Positions 26,241 to 34,470 of a DNA stretch of 64,000 nt are shown in pieces (within the stretch, counting starts at the first letter, position 1; each line of letters opens with the position of its first letter). The DNA comes from Clostridiales bacterium (GTDB lineage Bacteria > Bacillota > Clostridia > Christensenellales > Aristaeellaceae): assembly GCA_017569285.1 (NCBI GenBank), contig CP069419.1, positions 1,674,001-1,738,000 on the forward strand, in the 5' to 3' direction. The notes below the pieces were generated by a model, which saw nothing but the letters and a program-made list of their open reading frames with translations, ran no database searches and was not told the DNA's origin. Position numbers and translations under genes: made by a program.

Positions 26241-28220
26241 TTACTCACCGTCCTTCACGGCGTACTCGTCATCCTGTGCGGGTTCCGATGTACCCGTTCC
26301 CGCGTTCCCGGCGTTTCCGGGTTCTGCGGGCGTCTCCGCCGCCGGGATTTCCGTCACAGCCGGCAGCGCGTCCGTTTCTCCCTGTGCGGCTTCCGTCTGG
26401 GTTGCGGCTTCGGCAGTCTCGGCCGCGGCCCTGGCTGCATCTTCGGCCTTCTGGATCTCCGCGTTCACCTGGTTCAGGATTCGCTGGGCGTTCTTGTATT
26501 TCCCCGCGGCTTCCAGCAGCTCGCGCGCGGTCTCCAGGTCCCCGTTGTCCCGGGCGGTCTTCCCGGCTTCGTAGGCGGCCTGCGCCCGCAGGTTGTCCGC
26601 GTCGAGATAGCCTTCCGGAACCTGCTTCAGCAGTCCGTAGGCCAGGGTGTATTCCATGTCCGCCATCGCGATGTTGGCCAGGGTATACAGGCAGGCGTGG
26701 CTCTTGTCGTCCGCGTCCTCATATCCCGGGATGGAGGCGTACAGCGCCTGCGCGTCCTCCAGCTTTCCCTTCTTCAGGGCGTCTTCCGCCTGCAGGTAAA
26801 CCATCTCGCGGTTCTTGTCCGGCGCGTCCTCGTAGTTCCCGGCCAGCAGGAACTCCGTGGCGGCCCCGGAAAAGTTGCCGACCGCCTCCATGTCCGCGGC
26901 GATCTGGTAATGGCATTTCAGCGTCAGCTGCCGGCTGTCCTTATAATCCGGAATCCGGCTCAGCTCGCGGATCGCGTCCTCGTAGCCCCCGTCCTCCAGC
27001 AGCGCGGCGGCCGGGCGGTAGATGCACTCCATGGCCAGTTCCGTCGCGCCGGGATAGCTGCCCAGCGACAGGAAGGATTCCCGCGCCTTTTCGTATTCCC
27101 CGGCTTCCATCTGCTCATTGGCAGTATCAAACAGGCAGTCCTGCTCCAGGGAGATCCGCTCCGCGTTCTCCGGGTCCACCGCTTCCACTGCGGCCAGCGC
27201 GCCGGCCCGGTCGCCCCTGGCGTACAGCAGGTTCGCCCGCTTCAGGTCGGCCTTGTCCGCCAGGGCGGAGGAGCCTTCCCGTCCGGCGTTTTTCCGCAGC
27301 AGCCGGGCGGCGGCAGCCAGCTCGTCAATCTCTTCGGATGCTTCCGCCGATGCGGCGGCCAGCTGCCACTCGCATTCGGCGATCTTTTCTTCGGCTCCCG
27401 GGAAGAACGCCACCTGCCGCAGCGTCTCCAGGGCAGGGGCGTAATTGCCGTTTTCCATTTCCCGGCCCGCCATCCGTACGCGCAGCGCTGGAATCGCGCC
27501 CTGGATCAGCCCGCCCAGCAGCACCAGGAACAGCATCAGGAAACAGGTCAGCCGGACCCGGCGCCCGCGCCGGGCACGCTCCAGGTTGTATTCCTCTTCC
27601 CGGATGCGCTGCAGCCGCGCCGTATCTTCCCGTGCGGAACGGGAGGAAAGGTCCAGCTGCTTTTCCCGCAGGAACACCTGCTTTTCCACCGCCTCGCGGG
27701 AGAAACGGCTGAATACCGTTTCCTTGTCCTGCCGGCAGCGGGCGCAAACGGTCTCCCGGTCCGGGTTCGGCCGTCCGCATACGCAGACCCACAGGCCGTC
27801 CTCCTGTTCCGGGTATCCCGCGGCGAAGTCGCCGGCGACGTATCTCAGCCGTGTCAGCGCCGGGGAGGAAGGCAGCGTGTTCGGGGTATATTCCTTCAGG
27901 GTCCCGTCCTTCCGCTGCCAGGTATCGTTGTCCGCAAACCAGATCTTTTCAACGGTCACTTCCGCGTTGTGCGCGCCGGCGGAGAAGCCCATGGGCACGT
28001 TCATCACAAACGTGGAATGGGGCCGCCCGTTCAGGGCGCGGCCCCGGAATACCATTTTCTCCTTTTCCAGCCCGCTGGCGCTCAGCAGCCGCGCGGTGAC
28101 CTCCGCGGAAACAATCACCCGGTCGCTGAGGTTGAACATCGTCACGCTCAGCGCCTGGGTGCCCGCGGTCGGCACCGCCGTCCGGAAGATCTCAACCGGA
28201 CATGTCAGATCGATCTGCAT
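26241..28220 (-). CDS. Zinc-ribbon and TPR-repeat membrane protein
   Basis: Protein of 659 residues without a recognised family name. Residues 1-140 form a beta-rich domain. A short zinc ribbon follows, CVCGRPNPDRETVCARC. A charged, probably coiled-coil stretch then leads to one membrane segment near residue 230 (LTCFLMLFLVLLGGLIQGAI). The rest, about 245-590, is helical and TPR-like, with repeated patterns such as LYARGDRAGALAAVEAV and DYKDSRQLTLKCHY. The end is an Ala/Thr/Glu-rich low-complexity tail. With no N-terminal signal peptide, the zinc ribbon should be cytoplasmic and the repeats outside. It is cotranscribed with the acyltransferase. Confidence 0.75.
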   Translation of the reverse strand: MQIDLTCPVEIFRTAVPTAGTQALSVTMFNLSDRVIVSAEVTARLLSASGLEKEKMVFRGRALNGRPHSTFVMNVPMGFSAGAHNAEVTVEKIWFADNDTWQRKDGTLKEYTPNTLPSSPALTRLRYVAGDFAAGYPEQEDGLWVCVCGRPNPDRETVCARCRQDKETVFSRFSREAVEKQVFLREKQLDLSSRSAREDTARLQRIREEEYNLERARRGRRVRLTCFLMLFLVLLGGLIQGAIPALRVRMAGREMENGNYAPALETLRQVAFFPGAEEKIAECEWQLAAASAEASEEIDELAAAARLLRKNAGREGSSALADKADLKRANLLYARGDRAGALAAVEAVDPENAERISLEQDCLFDTANEQMEAGEYEKARESFLSLGSYPGATELAMECIYRPAAALLEDGGYEDAIRELSRIPDYKDSRQLTLKCHYQIAADMEAVGNFSGAATEFLLAGNYEDAPDKNREMVYLQAEDALKKGKLEDAQALYASIPGYEDADDKSHACLYTLANIAMADMEYTLAYGLLKQVPEGYLDADNLRAQAAYEAGKTARDNGDLETARELLEAAGKYKNAQRILNQVNAEIQKAEDAARAAAETAEAATQTEAAQGETDALPAVTEIPAAETPAEPGNAGNAGTGTSEPAQDDEYAVKDGE

Positions 28221-28249
28221 GGATTCTCCTTCAGGATTTCAGAAATAGC

Positions 28250-29476
28250 TTACTGGATGAAGATGGTGATTTCGTCCAGCAGGTTCATCGTGTACCGAAG
28301 CAGCAGGACCGCCTGCTTTCCGTCTCCGGCGTCCGTGGTGTAGCGCAGGGTGCTTTCCCCGTCCACGCTGTACTGGGCGATGCCGAAGGCCGCGGCGTTT
28401 TCGTTGCCGTACAGGATCTCTTCGGTCCCGTCGCTGTCATTGCCTTCAAAGCGGAAGCGCTGGAGGTCTTCGTGCAGCCTGTCGCCGATGCGCACGCCGC
28501 GCGGGCCTTCCAGGCCTTCGCCCTTGATTGTGAAGGACACGATCTTCGCGTTCACGCCCGCTTCGTCTTCGCAGCGGAACACGGCGTCGTAGTCCGCCTC
28601 GTCCAGCATCAGGATATAGGAGCCGTCTTCGTCCTCCATCATATCCTCTTCCGGGCTGCCCGGCAGGTCTTCGGGGGTCATTTCCAGGAAACGCAGTCCG
28701 GAGAAGCTCAGGTCCTCCGTGCCGAACGCGGTTAGCTCGGTGCCGTCCCGGCTGGTCTTTACGGCGCTGTATTCATCCTTCCCTTCCAGGGCTTTCAGGC
28801 CGGCGATCACACCGTCCCGGTCCTCCCGGGTCAGCAGGGGAATATCCGCTTCGCTGTCGAAGCATTCCGCCCGCATTTCATACAGCAGGCTGTCGGCAAA
28901 GAAGCACTGCAGCGTCGCCAGGCGGAACCCGTCATCCTCCGGCACCAGTTCTCCGTAGGTGACGGCGGAAACCCGTTGGCCGTCCCGGTCCACCTGGCCG
29001 TAAACCGCGCCGCCGTCCGCCTGTTCGTTTAGGAACAGCACCGCGCCGGTGCGGTCGCCCGCCAGCTCCGGATTGTCGTTCGGGAACAGGGCGATCACTT
29101 CCGCGGGGGACATGGACAGGCTGATGCCCCGGGGGCCGGCCTGCTCCGCCGCTTCGCTCCCGCGGCCCTCTTCTTCTCCGCTGGCGTTCACAACAGCTGC
29201 CAGCAGTTTTGTATCGGCAGTCATCTCGGTCTGGTCGCCGTACAGCGCGGCAAACGCATACTGGAACAGGAAGCCGTCCTCCGTTTCGGAATCCTCGTCC
29301 GCCGGATCATTCAGCAGCTCTTCCGCCTGCGCCGCGGCCTTCAGGCCGTTCGCCCAGGCTTCCAGCTCTCCCGCGGTCAGCGGATCCGGGCCTTCACTTT
29401 CACCTTCAGCCGCAGCGATTCCGCACGCCGCCAGCATGCACAGCGCGATGATCATAGACAGGAATTTCTTCATCAT
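28250..29476 (-). CDS. Secreted acidic protein or lipoprotein, unknown function
   Basis: Protein of 408 residues that I do not recognise. The N-terminus (MMKKFLSMIIALCMLAACGIAAAEG) is a signal peptide. LAAC could be a lipobox, but AAAEG could equally be a signal peptidase I site. The mature protein is very acidic. Two similar segments are visible (SLSMSPAEVIALFPNDNPELAG and VRIGDRLHEDLQRFRFEGND), each followed by a beta-rich stretch ending in YTMNLLDEITIFI-type sequence, which suggests a duplicated domain. It precedes the zinc-ribbon/TPR gene by 29 bp on the same strand. It has its own promoter at 29498-29526 and an AGGGAGTG ribosome site. Confidence 0.7.
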   Translation of the reverse strand: MMKKFLSMIIALCMLAACGIAAAEGESEGPDPLTAGELEAWANGLKAAAQAEELLNDPADEDSETEDGFLFQYAFAALYGDQTEMTADTKLLAAVVNASGEEEGRGSEAAEQAGPRGISLSMSPAEVIALFPNDNPELAGDRTGAVLFLNEQADGGAVYGQVDRDGQRVSAVTYGELVPEDDGFRLATLQCFFADSLLYEMRAECFDSEADIPLLTREDRDGVIAGLKALEGKDEYSAVKTSRDGTELTAFGTEDLSFSGLRFLEMTPEDLPGSPEEDMMEDEDGSYILMLDEADYDAVFRCEDEAGVNAKIVSFTIKGEGLEGPRGVRIGDRLHEDLQRFRFEGNDSDGTEEILYGNENAAAFGIAQYSVDGESTLRYTTDAGDGKQAVLLLRYTMNLLDEITIFIQ

Positions 29477-29497
29477 ATTGCATCACTCCCTTCGGCG

Positions 29498-29526
29498 ATT
29501 ATACCACAACCCCATCATCATGACAA
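29498..29526 (-). promoter_or_regulatory. Promoter of the acidic secreted protein operon
   Basis: TTGTCA (29526-29521), 17-bp spacer and TATAAT (29503-29498) on the minus strand. It probably also serves the TPR and acyltransferase genes. Confidence 0.75.
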
Positions 29527-29587
29527 CTTGTGCCCTTGCGGCACAACATATGGGCGCCCGACTATGGTACCGTTCTATATCATCCGG

Positions 29588-29616
29588 TTGCAAAACACCC
29601 TTCCGGCCGTTACAAT
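29588..29616 (+). promoter_or_regulatory. Promoter of the Pro/Thr-rich secreted protein gene
   Basis: TTGCAA (29588-29593), 17-bp spacer and TACAAT (29611-29616). Confidence 0.65.
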
Positions 29617-29677
29617 AGAAGGCATAGAAAACACCTGGATTATCACGGCCGACCCGGCCGTATACGGAGAAACTGCC

Positions 29678-31078
29678 ATGAAAACACGCCGGTCCATCCT
29701 GCTCCGCCTTACAGCCATTCTCCTGCTGGCTGCCCTGCTTCCGCCGGCCCTGGCGGACCATACCCACTGGTGTGATATCTGCGATGAAAACACGGACTTT
29801 TACAGGGACGAGGAAACCGGCGATGATGTCTGCAGCGTCTGCGGCTGGCGGATCGAAGGCCGTGCCAAAGTGACCGCGTCGCCAACGCCCTCACCGACGC
29901 CGACACCTACACCTACACCTACGCCGACGCCGGCTCCGACGGAATCCCCGACGCCGTCCCCAAGCCCGACACCGACGCCCACGCCAACGCCCACACCGAC
30001 ATCCACGCCGACCCCGGCGGCAACAGATACTCCCACACCGACGCCCACGCCCACGCCGACTCCGGCACCGACGCAGCCCCCGGCTCCGGCTCCTGCGCAG
30101 GCAGGCCAGCCGGCGGTCACTCCGGAAGCCCCGGCAGGAGTTCCTTCTGACCATACAACGCCGCCGGGGGCCGAAAGCATCCCGGAAAATCCGCCGCCGA
30201 CTCCGGTTCATTCAGCGGAAACCCCGGTTCCCGCATCGGACCCGGAAACTCCGACCCCTGTACCCGGGGAGAACACTCCGACACCCACCCCGGTGATTCA
30301 ACCGGAAACGCAGGTGCCGGTATCCGACCGGGAAACACCGACTCCCGCCCCCAGCGCGGAAACGCCGGCTCCTATGCCGGACCAGACGACACCGACACCG
30401 GTTCCGAAGGCGGAAACGCCGGCTCCCATGCCGGACCAGACGACACCGACACCGGTTCCGAAGGCGGAAACGCCGGCTCCCATGCCGGACCAGGAGACGC
30501 CGACACCGATGCAGAAGGCGGAAACTCCAGCCCCCATGCCGGACCAGGAAACTCCGACCCCCATGCCGAAAGCGAAAACCCCGGTGCCGACCCCGACGAT
30601 CCGGCCGGAAACTCCGGTTCTTATGCCGGATCAGGTGACGCCGACGCCGGCTCCAAAGGCATCAACTCCAACGCCGCCTCCGACACTCAGTCCGGAAACC
30701 CCAGCGCCCATGCCGGGCGGGAATACGCCGGCTCCACTGCCGGAAACTCCTGCGCCGCAGCCGGAGATACCGGATGAGACGCTTCCGCCGACCTTTGCGC
30801 CGGTAACGGCCACCCCGGATCCCACATCTACCCCGGAGCCAACCCCGGTACCGACTCCCACCGGAACCCCGGCGCCGACCTTGACACCCCGGGTGATGGA
30901 AACCCCGGAACCCCAAACCCCGGAACTGGGTTCCGGAACCCGCAACTGGATCAAATATCCGTTATATGACAAAAACCACGCGGACCGCCGGCTGAATGTC
31001 CCGGCTGACCCGGATTGCTGGGCGCCCATCGCCGGCACCCCATCCCTGCTCTCCCAGGAAGATCCGGTGAGCATATAA
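29678..31078 (+). CDS. Secreted Pro/Thr-rich repeat protein with zinc-knuckle head
   Basis: Protein of 466 residues. A signal peptide (MKTRRSILLRLTAILLLAALLPPALA) is followed by a small head with two CxxC pairs (CDICDE, CSVCGW) that could bind zinc. Most of the rest is a Pro/Thr/Glu-rich stalk, first TPTP runs, then an 18-residue repeat (ETPAPMPDQTTPTPVPKA type) coded by 54-bp tandem units. The last 45 residues (NWIKYPLYDKNHADRRL to DPVSI) are ordinary in composition. No LPXTG or membrane anchor is visible. The start is ATG at 29678, since the signal peptide begins there; a longer frame from 29528 has none. Function is unknown; a wall-spanning stalk is plausible. Confidence 0.7.
   Translation: MKTRRSILLRLTAILLLAALLPPALADHTHWCDICDENTDFYRDEETGDDVCSVCGWRIEGRAKVTASPTPSPTPTPTPTPTPTPAPTESPTPSPSPTPTPTPTPTPTSTPTPAATDTPTPTPTPTPTPAPTQPPAPAPAQAGQPAVTPEAPAGVPSDHTTPPGAESIPENPPPTPVHSAETPVPASDPETPTPVPGENTPTPTPVIQPETQVPVSDRETPTPAPSAETPAPMPDQTTPTPVPKAETPAPMPDQTTPTPVPKAETPAPMPDQETPTPMQKAETPAPMPDQETPTPMPKAKTPVPTPTIRPETPVLMPDQVTPTPAPKASTPTPPPTLSPETPAPMPGGNTPAPLPETPAPQPEIPDETLPPTFAPVTATPDPTSTPEPTPVPTPTGTPAPTLTPRVMETPEPQTPELGSGTRNWIKYPLYDKNHADRRLNVPADPDCWAPIAGTPSLLSQEDPVSI
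30356..30571 (+). repeat. 54-bp coding tandem repeat, four copies
   Basis: Units begin with GCGGAAACGCC or a close variant at 30356, 30410, 30464 and 30518; a degenerate fifth begins at 30572. The first and second units are almost identical, the later ones diverge. Recent duplication or contraction is likely. Confidence 0.85.
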
Positions 31079-31083
31079 GGGCA

Positions 31084-31126
31084 CAAAAAAACGGTTCTGA
31101 GAGGAAAACTCTCAGAACCGTTTTTA
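31084..31126. terminator. Bidirectional terminator
   Basis: ACGGTTCTGAGAG (31091-31103) pairs perfectly with CTCTCAGAACCGT (31109-31121), with A-rich sequence before and TTTTT after. It serves the Pro/Thr-rich gene and possibly rny. Confidence 0.9.
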
Positions 31127-31230
31127 ATTTATTAGTATACTGACCGAAGGTCCAGGGCGATCGGAAAGCCCTGGTCACATCCGCAGATGCGAAATCCTTT
31201 TATATTGAGTGGGGTGGAATATGCAATATA

Positions 31231-32793
31231 TTATTTCGCGTATTCTGTGCTCCGGGTCTCCCGAATTACGTTCACGCGGATCTGTCCGGGATACTCCATC
31301 TGCTCCTCGATGCGCTTGGCGATTTCCTTGGCCATGACCTTGATGCCATCGTCGGTCACGTCCTCGGGCTTCACCATGATGCGCACCTCGCGGCCGCTCT
31401 GGATCGCGTAGGACTTTTCTACGCCGCTGAAGCTGTTGGCGATTTCTTCCAGCTTCTCCAGCCGCTTGATGTAGTTCTCCAGGCTCTCCCGGCGGGCACC
31501 GGGACGGGCGGCGGAAATCGCGTCCGCGGCCTGCACCAGCACCGCTTCCACGGTCTGGGGTTCCACGTCGTTGTGGTGGGCCATAATGCAGTGCACCACG
31601 TCGGCGTTTTCATGGTACTTCCGGGCCAGCTCGGCGCCCAGGGTCACGTGCGTACCTTCGCTCTCGTGGTCCACGGCTTTGCCGATGTCATGCAGCAGGC
31701 CGGCGCGCTTCGCCAGCGCGACGTCCGCGCCCAGCTCGGCAGCCATCAGGCCGGCCAGGTGGCTCACTTCGATGGAGTGCTTCAGCACGTTCTGGCCGTA
31801 GCTGGTGCGGAACCGCAGGCGGCCCAGCAGCTTGACCAGTTCATTGTGGATGCCGTGCTGGTTGGTCTCGAAGATCGCGTTCTCCCCGGCTTCGCGGATC
31901 TGGTTGTCCACTTCTTTCCGGGCCTTCTCGACCATCTCTTCGATGCGGGCGGGATGAATCCGTCCGTCCATAATCAGCTTTTCAACCGCAACCCGCGCAA
32001 CCTCCCGGCGCACCGGGTCGAAGGCGGACACGATCACGGCTTCCGGCGTGTCGTCGATAATCAGGTCGACGCCCGTTGCCGTTTCCAGCGCCCGGATGTT
32101 CCGGCCTTCACGGCCGATGATCCGGCCCTTCATGTCGTCGTTCGGCAGGTTGATCACGCTGACTGTGCTCTCGGCCACGTGGTCTGCTGCGCACTTCTGG
32201 ATCGCCAGGGCGATGATGTTCCGGGCTTTCTTTTCCCCGTCTTCCTTAGCCTGGCTCTCGATATCTCGCACCATGGCGGCCGCGTCGTGGTAAGCGTCCT
32301 TCTGGACCTTCTCAATGACGATCTGCTTTGCTTCATCGCGGGTCATTCCGGCCACGCGCTCCAGCTCAGCCAGCTGGCGGTTTTTCAGTTCCGTGATTTC
32401 CTCTTCCTGCTTTGCAAGGTCCGCGACCTTTTTGTTCAGGTTCTCCTCGCGGGTTTCCAGGTTATCCGCTTTCTTTTCCAGGGTTTCTTCCCGCTGAATC
32501 AGGCGGCGTTCGTTCTTCTGGATTTCGTTCCGGCGTTCCCGGATTTCGCGCTCGTTTTCGGCGCGCTCCCGGTCATTTTCAGCCTTGGCCTTCAGGATTT
32601 CTTCCTTGGCTTCCAGCACCTTTTCCTTCTTGTAGTCTTCCGCTTTCCGGACCGCGTCGTCATACAGGCGGCGGGCATATTCCTCTGTCCGGTCAATCTT
32701 CTTTTCGGTGTAACTCTTCCGGTACATATAACCGAGCAGTGCACCGAGGACACACGTTACAATGGCAATCCCGATTGCAAGAATGGGTGACAT
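31231..32793 (-). CDS. rny: Ribonuclease Y
   Basis: Membrane-bound endoribonuclease of 520 residues that starts bulk mRNA decay in Bacillota. The domains are standard: an N-terminal membrane anchor (residues 3-22), a long charged coiled coil (about 25-190), a KH RNA-binding domain ([23 protein letters not shown], split here by no insertion), and an HD domain with [10 protein letters not shown] near 367. The C-terminus is the usual [14 protein letters not shown] at 32793 follows AAGGAGGG. The leader upstream is unusual: about 240 nt with an intrinsic terminator at 32850-32884. Confidence 0.97.
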   Translation of the reverse strand: MSPILAIGIAIVTCVLGALLGYMYRKSYTEKKIDRTEEYARRLYDDAVRKAEDYKKEKVLEAKEEILKAKAENDRERAENEREIRERRNEIQKNERRLIQREETLEKKADNLETREENLNKKVADLAKQEEEITELKNRQLAELERVAGMTRDEAKQIVIEKVQKDAYHDAAAMVRDIESQAKEDGEKKARNIIALAIQKCAADHVAESTVSVINLPNDDMKGRIIGREGRNIRALETATGVDLIIDDTPEAVIVSAFDPVRREVARVAVEKLIMDGRIHPARIEEMVEKARKEVDNQIREAGENAIFETNQHGIHNELVKLLGRLRFRTSYGQNVLKHSIEVSHLAGLMAAELGADVALAKRAGLLHDIGKAVDHESEGTHVTLGAELARKYHENADVVHCIMAHHNDVEPQTVEAVLVQAADAISAARPGARRESLENYIKRLEKLEEIANSFSGVEKSYAIQSGREVRIMVKPEDVTDDGIKVMAKEIAKRIEEQMEYPGQIRVNVIRETRSTEYAK

Positions 32794-32849
32794 GGTTCCC
32801 TCCTTTTCTGTTCAAGAATCTCAAACTCATTTTCATTATTCTCCGGCAC

Positions 32850-32884
32850 ACAAAAACCCGTGCGAAAACAAACGCTTCGCACGG
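32850..32884 (-). terminator. Intrinsic terminator upstream of rny
   Basis: On the minus strand CCGTGCGAA (32884-32876) pairs with TTCGCACGG (32866-32858), followed by GTTTTTG. It lies 57 bp before the rny start codon, after the candidate leader RNA. Confidence 0.75.
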
Positions 32885-33035
32885 CTGTACGCTGCTTCGA
32901 CCGAGGAGGTCCCGGTAAATCGGTATACGGTTCGCCCCATACGGAACGCCCCTAAACAGATCGCGGACAGTGCCCGCGTTGACAATTGGGAAACACTCTA
33001 TCGATAACAGCGCGCGGTAACCGCGCAGCCGAACA
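32851..33035 (-). ncRNA. Candidate structured leader or small RNA before rny
   Basis: A consensus-like promoter (33042-33070) and the terminator at 32850-32884 bound a transcript of about 185 nt. On the minus strand its ends can pair in a broken rod: CGGCTG with CAGCCG, GCTG with CAGC, TCGA with TCGA, GAG with CTC and TCCC with GGGA. Internal hairpins include CGCGG/CCGCG. A near-repeat GGGGCGTTCCGTAT / GGGGCGAACCGTAT lies at its centre. Size and rod shape recall 6S RNA, but no conserved sequence confirms that. It may instead be an attenuator that controls rny. Confidence 0.5.
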
Positions 33036-33041
33036 CAGTTA

Positions 33042-33070
33042 ATGATATATAATTTGTATACATTTGTCAA
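33042..33070 (-). promoter_or_regulatory. Promoter of the rny leader RNA
   Basis: TTGACA (33070-33065), 17-bp spacer and TATCAT (33047-33042) on the minus strand. Confidence 0.75.
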
Positions 33071-33282
33071 GGTTGCGTATCCAATTCCACGGGCGGAAGA
33101 GTAACTGCTCACGGAAACGGCCGGTTTCAGTGCATGACTGAAACTGTGTTAAACAATAAAAACCGGGAAGAGCGGATGATGAATTGCACTAGGAAACACA
33201 ATAAATCATGCATAAATTGCACATATCAATTGACATTAATATGCAAAATGTGCATAATGTATATTGAACGGAGGTGTAAACA
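33071..33282. promoter_or_regulatory. Intergenic region with promoter and operator of the HTH-nucleotidyltransferase gene
   Basis: TTGACA (33230-33235), 17-bp spacer and CATAAT (33253-33258) form the plus-strand promoter. The inverted repeat ATGCA-AAATG-TGCAT spans 33241-33255, over the spacer and -10 box. Related TTGCAC motifs sit upstream near 33184 and 33217. This pattern fits autorepression by the gene's own HTH domain. Nothing else is seen between 33071 and 33180. Confidence 0.6.
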
Positions 33283-33756
33283 GTGACAGAGCTGAAGAAA
33301 CAACGGCTGAAAAGCAAAATGACTCAGCGCGAAGCAGCGGAAAAGATCGGAATCTCACTTCGTTCCTATATTTCCTATGAGAATGAGGCGGAAAAAGCCA
33401 ATACTCCCAAATATCGTTTTCTGCTGGCAGAAATGCGGGAAATCAGCCGTATGGATGAAGAACACGGCATTTTATCGAAAAAAGAAATTACAGAGGCATG
33501 CAATGAAATCCTGAAGGATTATCCTGTGCAGTACTGCTATCTTTTTGGTTCCTACGCCAAAGGAAAAGCTTCCGAAACCAGCGATGTCGATCTGCTGGTT
33601 TCTTCCGGCATCACCGGCCTGCGCTTTTATGAACTTGCGGAGAAACTTCGGGAACGGCTGCATAAAAAGGTTGATCTTCTGGACCTGAAACAATTGACAG
33701 GTAACGAAGAACTCCTGAATGAAATACTGAAGGATGGGATCAGGATTTATCAATAA
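33283..33756 (+). CDS. HTH-XRE and MNT nucleotidyltransferase fusion protein
   Basis: Protein of 157 residues. Residues 1-60 are a helix-turn-helix of the XRE type (MTQREAAEKIGISLRSYISYENE). Residues 75-155 are a minimal nucleotidyltransferase: GSYAKGKASETSDVDLL carries the GSxAxGxxxxxSDxDL motif, and KKVDLL supplies the third acid. MNT proteins normally pair with HEPN toxins (MntA/HepT), where they adenylylate the toxin. No HEPN gene adjoins this one; the next gene encodes an unrelated membrane protein. It starts with GTG after GGAGG. It may be an autoregulated orphan antitoxin or a regulator whose ligand is a nucleotide. Confidence 0.85.
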   Translation: MTELKKQRLKSKMTQREAAEKIGISLRSYISYENEAEKANTPKYRFLLAEMREISRMDEEHGILSKKEITEACNEILKDYPVQYCYLFGSYAKGKASETSDVDLLVSSGITGLRFYELAEKLRERLHKKVDLLDLKQLTGNEELLNEILKDGIRIYQ

Positions 33757-33776
33757 TGCAAAAAGGAGATCTCAAA

Positions 33777-34373
33777 ATGGATATTATTCTGAATATTCTG
33801 ATATTCCTCATTACCGCGGCTTTGGTCTTTGCCCTCTTCCGCAAGGATGGGCAGTGGACGCCGGATAACGCCCGGGGTGCTTTCCGCTTCTTCACTGTGC
33901 AGAGCAATACGCTCTGTGCCGTCGTCTCCCTGATCACGGCCATCACCGCCCTGGCCGGCGGAGTACCGCAGTGGGCCTGGACACTCAAGTATATCGGCAC
34001 CGCGGCGGTCACCGTCACGATGCTCACCGTCATTTTCTTCCTGGCGCCCAGCATCGGGAAGGACTGGTACGATGTGCTCCTGAAAGGCGCGAGCAACCTG
34101 TTCATGCACCTGCTCACCCCGCTCATGGCGCTCGTTTCCTTCTGCCTGCTGGAAAAGCGCGGCATGTCATTCCCCCAGTGCCTGTGGGGACTGCTCCCGG
34201 TGGTCCTGTACGGCCCGCTGTACCTGTACAAAATCGCCTTTGCCCCGGAAGAAAAGCGCTGGAAGGATTTCTACGGCTTCAACAAAAACGGAAACTGGAA
34301 GATCTCCTTTACCGCCATGGTTATTGGTACCTTCCTCATCTGCCTGGGCATCATGGCGCTGCAGAATCTGTAA
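33777..34373 (+). CDS. Small integral membrane protein (Pr6Pr-like)
   Basis: Protein of 198 residues with six hydrophobic segments. The pattern FRFFTVQSNTLCAVVSLITA near residue 40 and a late GPLYLYKIAF resemble the Pr6Pr / FAR-17a-AIG1-like membrane family, of unknown function in bacteria. ATG at 33777 follows AAGGAG; an earlier in-frame ATG at 33756 overlaps the previous stop codon and lacks a site. It lies 20 bp after the HTH-nucleotidyltransferase gene, so both may share a transcript. A terminator follows at 34394-34421. Confidence 0.7.
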   Translation: MDIILNILIFLITAALVFALFRKDGQWTPDNARGAFRFFTVQSNTLCAVVSLITAITALAGGVPQWAWTLKYIGTAAVTVTMLTVIFFLAPSIGKDWYDVLLKGASNLFMHLLTPLMALVSFCLLEKRGMSFPQCLWGLLPVVLYGPLYLYKIAFAPEEKRWKDFYGFNKNGNWKISFTAMVIGTFLICLGIMALQNL

Positions 34374-34393
34374 CAGCAGGACAACAGATAAAT

Positions 34394-34421
34394 GGACTCC
34401 CCATACCAGGGGAGTCCGTTT
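34394..34421 (+). terminator. Terminator after the small membrane protein gene
   Basis: GGACTCCCC (34394-34402) pairs with GGGGAGTCC (34409-34417), followed by GTTTA. Confidence 0.7.
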
Positions 34422-34470
34422 ACAATTGAGCGGATTATGGGAAAATAAACCGCAGGGAAAGGACCGGTTT

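Noticed and set aside
29880-30620. Possible CRISPR or noncoding tandem repeat
   Set aside because: The repeats are in frame multiples of three and code for a regular Pro/Thr stalk after a signal peptide.
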